Positions 58,875-64,000 of a stretch of DNA of 64,000 nucleotides are shown here, piece after piece. This stretch comes from Ensifer oleiphilus (GTDB taxonomy: Bacteria > Pseudomonadota > Alphaproteobacteria > Rhizobiales > Rhizobiaceae). Location: positions 744,001 through 808,000 of the forward strand of contig NZ_JABWDU010000003.1 of assembly GCF_013371465.1 (NCBI RefSeq). Direction: 5' to 3'. The number at the start of each line of letters is the position of its first letter. Within the stretch, counting starts at the first letter, position 1. A model generated the notes under the pieces. That model saw only the letters and a program-made list of their open reading frames with translations. It did not search any database and had not been told where the DNA came from. The translations under genes were made by a program, and so were the position numbers.

Positions 58875-60206
58875 TCAGGCGGTCGCAAGCCGGGCGACTG
58901 CCGAGCTGCGGGCGTTGCTGACTGCAAATACAAGCATGGCAAGCGCGGCGACCGCCGCCGGGATCGAGAAGATCAGGAAGTTCTGTTGAAGCGGAAATTC
59001 CTTGGCAAGAAGCACGCCGCCGAGCGTCGGGCCGACGATCGCGCCGATCCGACCGACGCCCGACGCCCAGCCAAGCCCGGTGGAACGGACAGAGAGATTG
59101 TAGAGCTGCGCCACGCTCGCATAGAGCAGGATCTGCGTGCCGATGGTGGTGGCGCCTGCGACGAAGACCATCAGGAACAGGATCCCTGCCGACGGGTTGA
59201 GGCCGATCAGCGCGATGGATGCGGTGGCTGCAACGAAGAAGCCGACCACCACCTTCGGCAGACCGAAGCGGTCGCCAAGCCGCCCGCCGGCGATCGCGCC
59301 GGCCATGCCGCCGAAATTGAGCGAGAAGAGGCTGAGCAGGCTTGCCTTCTCGGCATAGCCGGCTTCCTGCAGCACCTTCGGCAACCAGGACGACAAGAGA
59401 TAGACGAGCAGCAGGCAGCAGAAGAAGGCGGTCCACAGCATCAGCGTGCGCAACGCACGCTGGTGACGAAACAGTTCTGCGATTGATGCAGACGCGCCCT
59501 TCGCTTCGGAAAACGCCAGCCGATCATTGGCGCCAAGGGCTGCTGCAGGCGCGAGCTTCGCGTAGATCTGTTTCGCCTTTTCCTGTTCGCCCTGACGGAT
59601 GAGGAAACCGAGCGATTCCGGCAGCTTCCACAGGATGACAGGCAAGAGCAGCAATGGCAGCGCCGCCACGAAGAACATCGGCTTCCAGCCCAATTGCGGA
59701 ATGATGCCGATACCGAGACCGGCCGCGACCATGCCGCCGACCGAGTAGCCGGAGAACATGATGGCCACCATGGTGCCTCGAAGGCGCTTGGGTGCATATT
59801 CGTTCATCAGCGCCACCGCATTCGGCATCAACCCACCACAACCGAGGCCGGCAAAGAACCGAAAGACCTTGAACTGCTCCGGCGAATTGGCGAAGCCGGT
59901 GAGCAGCGTCGACACGGTGAACACTAGGAAGCTGATCGCGATGCCTTTCTTGCGGCCGATCCTGTCAGCCAGAGGCCCGAAGAAGAGCGCACCGAACATC
60001 ATGCCGAACAAGGCCCAGGCCTGGAGCGCGCCAGCCTGCGGCTTGCTCAGGCCCCACTCAGCAATCAGCGTCGGCAGCACGGTGCCAGCGACGAAGACGT
60101 CGTAGCCGTCGACGATCAGCAGCAACGCGCAAAGCGCGACCACGAGCCACTGAAATCTCCCGAACGGATTGTTGTCTATCGCTTCATTCACATCGATGGT
60201 GCGCAT
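58875..60206 (-). CDS. Aromatic acid:H+ symporter, MFS (benzoate importer type)
   Basis: A 12-segment MFS transporter of the aromatic acid:H+ symporter (AAHS) family (443 residues). The family signature DGYDVFVAGTVLP in the first helix carries the conserved acidic residues. The MFS loop motif GPLADRIGRKKGI follows helix 2, and its repeat GGRLGDRFGLPKV lies after helix 8. Located directly after benD, it should import benzoate or a related acid, like BenK or PcaK. The ATG at 60206 has GGGGAGGAG seven bases upstream; a GTG six bases before it is too close to that site. Confidence 0.9.
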   Translation of the reverse strand: MRTIDVNEAIDNNPFGRFQWLVVALCALLLIVDGYDVFVAGTVLPTLIAEWGLSKPQAGALQAWALFGMMFGALFFGPLADRIGRKKGIAISFLVFTVSTLLTGFANSPEQFKVFRFFAGLGCGGLMPNAVALMNEYAPKRLRGTMVAIMFSGYSVGGMVAAGLGIGIIPQLGWKPMFFVAALPLLLLPVILWKLPESLGFLIRQGEQEKAKQIYAKLAPAAALGANDRLAFSEAKGASASIAELFRHQRALRTLMLWTAFFCCLLLVYLLSSWLPKVLQEAGYAEKASLLSLFSLNFGGMAGAIAGGRLGDRFGLPKVVVGFFVAATASIALIGLNPSAGILFLMVFVAGATTIGTQILLYASVAQLYNLSVRSTGLGWASGVGRIGAIVGPTLGGVLLAKEFPLQQNFLIFSIPAAVAALAMLVFAVSNARSSAVARLATA

Positions 60207-60250
60207 GATCACTCCTCCCCGAGTCCGTTACGCATTCATGTCTCACGTCG

Positions 60251-61039
60251 TCAGCCGAGATCTCCCCCGGCAACCGGCAGCACGCTGCCGGTAATGTAGG
60301 ATGCCTCGTCCGAGGCCAGGAACAGGATCGGCGCCACTTGTTCATCGATGGTCCCGTACCGCTTCATGAAAGTGGAACTTTTCACCTGCTGCACGACCTC
60401 GCCCATCCAGCCCTTCTCGGCCTCGCTGTCGCCCGCGGCATTGCGCGGAACACGGCGCGGCGGCGCCTCGGTGCCCCCAGGCGCTGCGGCGACAACACGG
60501 ATGTTGCGGTCGGCAAGCTCCATGGCGAGCGATTGCGTCAGGGCATTCACACCGCCCTTTGCCGCCGAATAGGGCACGCGATGAATGCCCCGCGTCGCGT
60601 TCGACGAGACGTTGACGATGGTGCCGCCGCCACGAGCAAACAGATGCGGCAGCGCGGCGTGGCAGCAGTAGAGCGTCGGCATCAGCGAGCGGCGGATCTC
60701 AGCATCGATCTGCTGCGGCTCGAATTCGCCGTAGGGCCGCATACGGATCGCCCCACCGACCGTATTGATCACGACATCAATGCCACCGAAGGTCTCCGCT
60801 GCGAAATGCATGGCGGCCGTCGCACCCTCATAGGCTTCAAGGTCGGCGTTGAAGGCCGCGGTTTCAGCATCCCGGGCCTCGGCCGCAGCATCGGCGACGA
60901 AGTCGGCGCGGTCGACGAACAGAACCCGTCCGCCCTCTTCTGCGGCGCGGAGCGCCACCGCACGACCGATACCCTGCGCCGCACCGGTTACCACCAGCAC
61001 CTTGCCGGAAAACCGGCCTTTAAAGCGCCCCGAACTCAT
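60251..61039 (-). CDS. benD: Benzoate cis-diol dehydrogenase (1,6-dihydroxycyclohexa-2,4-diene-1-carboxylate dehydrogenase)
   Basis: A classical short-chain dehydrogenase (262 residues) that oxidises and decarboxylates the benzoate diol to catechol with NAD. The cofactor motif TGAAQGIG is at residues 18-25, NTVGG at 92-96, the catalytic serine in VNVSSNATRG (145-146), and YSAAK (Tyr157, Lys161). The APGGTEAPPRR stretch near the end is typical of BenD/XylL. It overlaps the benC stop by four bases (ATGA), so it is coupled to the dioxygenase genes. Confidence 0.93.
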   Translation of the reverse strand: MSSGRFKGRFSGKVLVVTGAAQGIGRAVALRAAEEGGRVLFVDRADFVADAAAEARDAETAAFNADLEAYEGATAAMHFAAETFGGIDVVINTVGGAIRMRPYGEFEPQQIDAEIRRSLMPTLYCCHAALPHLFARGGGTIVNVSSNATRGIHRVPYSAAKGGVNALTQSLAMELADRNIRVVAAAPGGTEAPPRRVPRNAAGDSEAEKGWMGEVVQQVKSSTFMKRYGTIDEQVAPILFLASDEASYITGSVLPVAGGDLG

Positions 61040-62058
61040 GCGGCCACCTTCGCGACCGCATTCGGCGTAAACTTCTCGTAGTGGAAGCTGTTCGGCGTCA
61101 CGCCGTTCTCGTCGAAATGCCTGCGAACGGCATCGACCATCGGCGGCGGACCGCAGAGATAGACGTCGACGTCACCGCCGTTCAGCACTTCGGCCGGGAT
61201 GTGCTGGGTGACCCAGCCCTTGCGCGGGTGGCTGGAGGTTTCCTCGGCCACGACGGTCACAAAGGTGAAGTTGGCAAGCCGTTTGGTATAGGCCTCGACC
61301 TCATCCACGAGGACCAGATCGAGGTCACGCGTGACACCGTAGATCAGGTGGATGCGCTGCGTGGAATTTTCACGGGCGAGCACTTCCAGCATCGACAGGA
61401 ACGGCGCAAGCCCGGTACCGCCGGCGAGAAACAGAAGTGGCCTCTGAACCTCGCGGAGATAGAAGCTGCCAAGCGGCCCGGTTAGTTGTAGCGTGGTTCC
61501 GACCTCGGCACGCTCCAGCCAGTTGCTCATCAGCCCGCCGGGGATCTTCTTGATGAGAAAGCCGATGCGCGCCTCGCCGGGTGCCGTGCTGAACGAGTAG
61601 GACCGGTTCAGGCCGCTGCCGGGCACGTCGATGTTGACATATTGGCCGGGCAGGAAGGCCTGTGCTGCGTCGACTTCGAGCTCTAGCACGATCGCTGCGT
61701 CATTGTGCGGGCTCACGCGCGCAACCGTGGCAGAGAAGCTCTGCTGTGCGGTCTTGCAAGCGGCCGATGTCGTTGGAACCGCGACCACGCAATCCGATGT
61801 CGGCTTCATCTGGCAGGTCAGCACGAGGCCGCCCTCGGCTTCGTCCGAGGTCAACGCATCATCGATGAAGTCATCGCCGAGGTCGTAGCTACCGCTCTCG
61901 GCCCGGCACTTGCAGGTGCCGCACACGCCGTCGGAACAGTCCATCGGCAGGTTGATCTTGTTGCGAAAGGCGGCGTCGAGCACTTTCTCGCCATCCTTGC
62001 ATTCGATGAAACGGGTGACCCCGTCTTCGAAGTTCAATGCGATCCTGTAGCAGCTCAT
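61036..62058 (-). CDS. benC: Benzoate 1,2-dioxygenase reductase component
   Basis: An electron-transfer flavoprotein of 340 residues. The N-terminal plant-type [2Fe-2S] ferredoxin domain has the cysteines C41, C46, C49 and C82 (CSDGVCGTC and LTCQ). The FAD domain follows with LNRSYSFSTAP, then the NAD domain with GGTGLAPFLSMLE and the C-terminal CGPPPMVDAV. It passes electrons from NADH to BenAB. The ATG at 62058 follows GAGGAGGG. A 42-base gap separates it from benB. Confidence 0.95.
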   Translation of the reverse strand: MSCYRIALNFEDGVTRFIECKDGEKVLDAAFRNKINLPMDCSDGVCGTCKCRAESGSYDLGDDFIDDALTSDEAEGGLVLTCQMKPTSDCVVAVPTTSAACKTAQQSFSATVARVSPHNDAAIVLELEVDAAQAFLPGQYVNIDVPGSGLNRSYSFSTAPGEARIGFLIKKIPGGLMSNWLERAEVGTTLQLTGPLGSFYLREVQRPLLFLAGGTGLAPFLSMLEVLARENSTQRIHLIYGVTRDLDLVLVDEVEAYTKRLANFTFVTVVAEETSSHPRKGWVTQHIPAEVLNGGDVDVYLCGPPPMVDAVRRHFDENGVTPNSFHYEKFTPNAVAKVAA

Positions 62059-62100
62059 GGAACCCTCCTCTTCAGTCCCTGTTCCGACCGGCAACGTGCG

Positions 62101-62589
62101 TCAAAGGTGATAGATGTCGACGACCTGGCGGATGTAGTCGTTCTTCAGCACGATCTTCTTGCTGGCGATCAGATACCCGTCGCCGTGCTTATGCAGCGTA
62201 ACGAACATGGTGCCGAAGAACTGGTCGGTGACCTTGTAGCGATGGTTCAAGGTCTGGAAGTTGTAGCGCACGTCGACCGCGTCGCCCCGGTCCTCGACAA
62301 TCTCGACATTCGTCACGTTGTGGCTGGTGCGCGGTTCGGGTGTCGACGCGCCGGAGCGCTCGGTCTTGATGCGGAACACCCGGTCCTCCAACCCGTCCCG
62401 GCTTGGGTAGTAGATCAGCGAGATCTCGGAGTGCGGGTCCTCGGTCAGTTGATCGTCATCGTCCCAGGCCGGCATCCAGTAGGTCACATCAGGCGCATAG
62501 CAGGTCAGCCATTCGTCCCATTGGCGATCGTCGAGCAGGCGTGCTTCTTGATAGAGAAAGCCGCAGATGGCATCGTAGGAAGTGCTCAT
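62101..62589 (-). CDS. benB: Benzoate 1,2-dioxygenase beta subunit
   Basis: The small subunit (162 residues) of the ring-hydroxylating dioxygenase, with the NTF2-like cone fold of that family. The opening [20 protein letters not shown] and [19 protein letters not shown] are family landmarks, and [11 protein letters not shown] and the [19 protein letters not shown] end match BenB/XylY. It is structural and has no redox centre. The ATG overlaps the benA stop (ATGA), ensuring equal amounts of the two subunits. Confidence 0.94.
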   Translation of the reverse strand: MSTSYDAICGFLYQEARLLDDRQWDEWLTCYAPDVTYWMPAWDDDDQLTEDPHSEISLIYYPSRDGLEDRVFRIKTERSGASTPEPRTSHNVTNVEIVEDRGDAVDVRYNFQTLNHRYKVTDQFFGTMFVTLHKHGDGYLIASKKIVLKNDYIRQVVDIYHL

Positions 62590-63944
62590 GCGACCACTCC
62601 GCTCTTTTCGGCCACAAGCGCATCGCGCATAACCTTGGCCCAGTATTCGTGCTGGCGGACGAAAAGCCCCTCGTCCTCGCTGCGCTCGCCTGACAACAAC
62701 GGCTCGATGCCCATGCGCCTGGCGTTTTCGTCCGCGCCGTCGATCCACAACGGCGCACCGCGCGACAGGTCGTTCCAGAGCGCGGTCGTTCCGGCGTAGC
62801 CCTGCTGGCAAGCTCGGAATTCCTCCAGGTCGTCGGACGTCCCCATGCCGGAGACATTGAAAAAGTCCTCGTACTGGCGGATGCGCAACGCGCGATCGGC
62901 GGCGCTTTCGCCTTTCGGCGCGAAACAGAAAATACTGATCTCGGTCTTGTCGACGCTGATCGGCCGCGTCACGCGGATCTGCGTGCTGAACTGATCCATC
63001 AGGAAGACGTTCGGATAGAGGCAGAGATTGCGGGTCTGGTTGACGATGAAATCCGCCTTGTCCTCGCCGACCCGTGCCACGATCTCGTCCCGCCGGTTGT
63101 AGACGGGGCGGACCTCTGGGTTCATGGTATTGGTCCACAGGAGGATATGGCCGTTGTCGAACCCGTAGACGCCGGCGACCGAGCGGCTCCAGCTGTTGGC
63201 GTCGACCGCCTTCGTGCCTTCATCGTTGCGCCGGCCCATGGTAGCGGCGTAGTTCCAGTGCACGGAGCTGACGTGGTAGCCGTCGCAACCGTTCTCCATC
63301 TGCAGTTTCCAGTTGCCATCATAGATGTAGGACGAATTGCCCCTCAGCACTTCCAGTCCATCGGGCGCCTGATCGACGATCTGGTCGATGATGACTTTCG
63401 TCTCGCCCAGATAGTCCTCCAGGGCTGGAACGTCTTCCTTGAGACTGCCGAACAGGAAGCCACGATAACTTTCGAACCGAGCAACACGCCTCAGGTCATG
63501 CGAGCCGTCCTTGGCAAACTGCGGCGGATACTGCGTCGACTTTTCGTCCTTGACCTTCAAGAGCTTGCCGCTGTTGGAAAAGGTCCAGCCGTGGAAGGGA
63601 CAGGTGAAGCTGCCCTTGTTGCCGTGCTTGCGGCGGCACAACATCGCGCCGCGATGCGCACAGGCATTGATGACCGCATGCAGTTCGCCGTGCTTGTCGC
63701 GCGTGACGACTACCGGCTGACGGCCGATATAGGTGGTGTAGTAGTCGTTGTTGTCAGGGATCTGGCTCTCATGGGCCAGATAGACCCAGTTGCTTTCGAA
63801 GATGTGCTTCATCTCCAGCTCGAACAGGTCTTCGTTGGTGAAGATATCGCGGCGGCAACGGAATATGCCGGCCTCCTTGTCGTCCTGCACGGCGGTGGCG
63901 AGCAGATGATTGAGGTCCCGGGCCTTGTCGATGATCGCAGACAT
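62586..63944 (-). CDS. benA: Benzoate 1,2-dioxygenase alpha subunit
   Basis: The catalytic large subunit (452 residues). The Rieske centre ligands are C95 and H97 (CAHRGAM) and C115 and H118 (CPFHGW), spaced by 17 residues. The mononuclear iron site is in [15 protein letters not shown], giving the two histidines and the bridging aspartate. It hydroxylates benzoate to the cis-diol carboxylate that BenD converts to catechol. GGGAGA lies seven bases before the ATG. The operon promoter and any benM- or catR-type regulator would lie right of the window. Confidence 0.95.
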   Translation of the reverse strand: MSAIIDKARDLNHLLATAVQDDKEAGIFRCRRDIFTNEDLFELEMKHIFESNWVYLAHESQIPDNNDYYTTYIGRQPVVVTRDKHGELHAVINACAHRGAMLCRRKHGNKGSFTCPFHGWTFSNSGKLLKVKDEKSTQYPPQFAKDGSHDLRRVARFESYRGFLFGSLKEDVPALEDYLGETKVIIDQIVDQAPDGLEVLRGNSSYIYDGNWKLQMENGCDGYHVSSVHWNYAATMGRRNDEGTKAVDANSWSRSVAGVYGFDNGHILLWTNTMNPEVRPVYNRRDEIVARVGEDKADFIVNQTRNLCLYPNVFLMDQFSTQIRVTRPISVDKTEISIFCFAPKGESAADRALRIRQYEDFFNVSGMGTSDDLEEFRACQQGYAGTTALWNDLSRGAPLWIDGADENARRMGIEPLLSGERSEDEGLFVRQHEYWAKVMRDALVAEKSGVVA

Positions 63945-64000
63945 GATCTATCTCCCGCAAAGCGCGCACATCAGGGCGCAGCCTTTGCAACACAGTCGTT
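63945..64000. other. Upstream edge of the ben operon
   Basis: These 56 bases carry the benA ribosome site. Nothing else is recognisable before the window ends. Confidence 0.4.

Noticed and set aside
1-64000. tRNA, rRNA, insertion sequences, integrases, attachment sites
   Set aside because: Looked for by motif and by gene content; none could be supported.

Overview
The window is GC-rich and gene-dense. Gene content and order are those of an alphaproteobacterium of the Rhizobiaceae, and a large secondary replicon (chromid or megaplasmid) of a Sinorhizobium/Ensifer-like organism fits best. The main reason is the adjacent lactose (lacR-lacEFGZK) and alpha-galactoside (agpT-agaL1-agpABCD-agaL2) clusters, which I recall lying together on pSymB of S. 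meliloti. The many ABC importers, the taurine operon and the GC-rich intergenic palindromes agree with this. The replicon assignment is inference. I saw no rRNA, tRNA, CRISPR array, insertion sequence, phage gene or replication gene.

Layout from left to right. (1) 1-1868: end of a siderophore receptor gene and a Tat-exported FhuD-like binding protein. (2) 2016-7429: a minus-strand operon for an amino-acid ABC importer (one permease frameshifted) and an M20 amidohydrolase, with a divergent GntR regulator. (3) 7535-18047: a small orphan gene, then a taurine regulon: tauR divergent from tauABC, tauXY (taurine dehydrogenase), xsc, a TauZ/YeiH sulfite or sulfate exporter, and pta. Taurine is imported, deaminated to sulfoacetaldehyde, split to acetyl phosphate and sulfite, and the acetyl group enters as acetyl-CoA. 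(4) 18245-23083: a nucleobase permease, an LrgAB pair, two small membrane proteins and a serine-hydrolase lipoprotein. (5) 23445-29751: a sugar ABC importer operon, preceded by a possible 29-codon coupled leader, with a TIM-barrel isomerase and a Gfo/Idh/MocA dehydrogenase. (6) 30036-30905: a DMT exporter.

(7) 30944-39178: an eight-gene minus-strand operon whose pathway I cannot name. It holds an amino-acid ABC importer, two divergent CE4-type deacetylase-like proteins, an MmgE/PrpD protein, an argininosuccinate-lyase-family protein and a LysR regulator. The PrpD-plus-lyase pairing resembles the epimerase-plus-C-N-lyase route known for iminodisuccinate. This is the best candidate in the window for an undescribed catabolic system.

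(8) 39558-47177: the lac operon with its LacI-type regulator. (9) 47454-57544: the agp cluster, read toward lac, with its AraC-type activator divergent. (10) 57708-57821: a probable small RNA with an anti-Shine-Dalgarno CUCCUCCC loop and a strong terminator. (11) 57917-63944: benABCD, an aromatic-acid MFS importer and an enol-lactonase, which convert benzoate to catechol and act later in the beta-ketoadipate pathway.

A theme across the window is regulation by structure. All five solute-binding-protein genes that precede further genes of their operon are followed directly by a strong hairpin. Several regulators also have plausible operators next to them: TauR direct repeats, GntR palindromes, a LacR palindrome pair and a LysR T-N11-A box.
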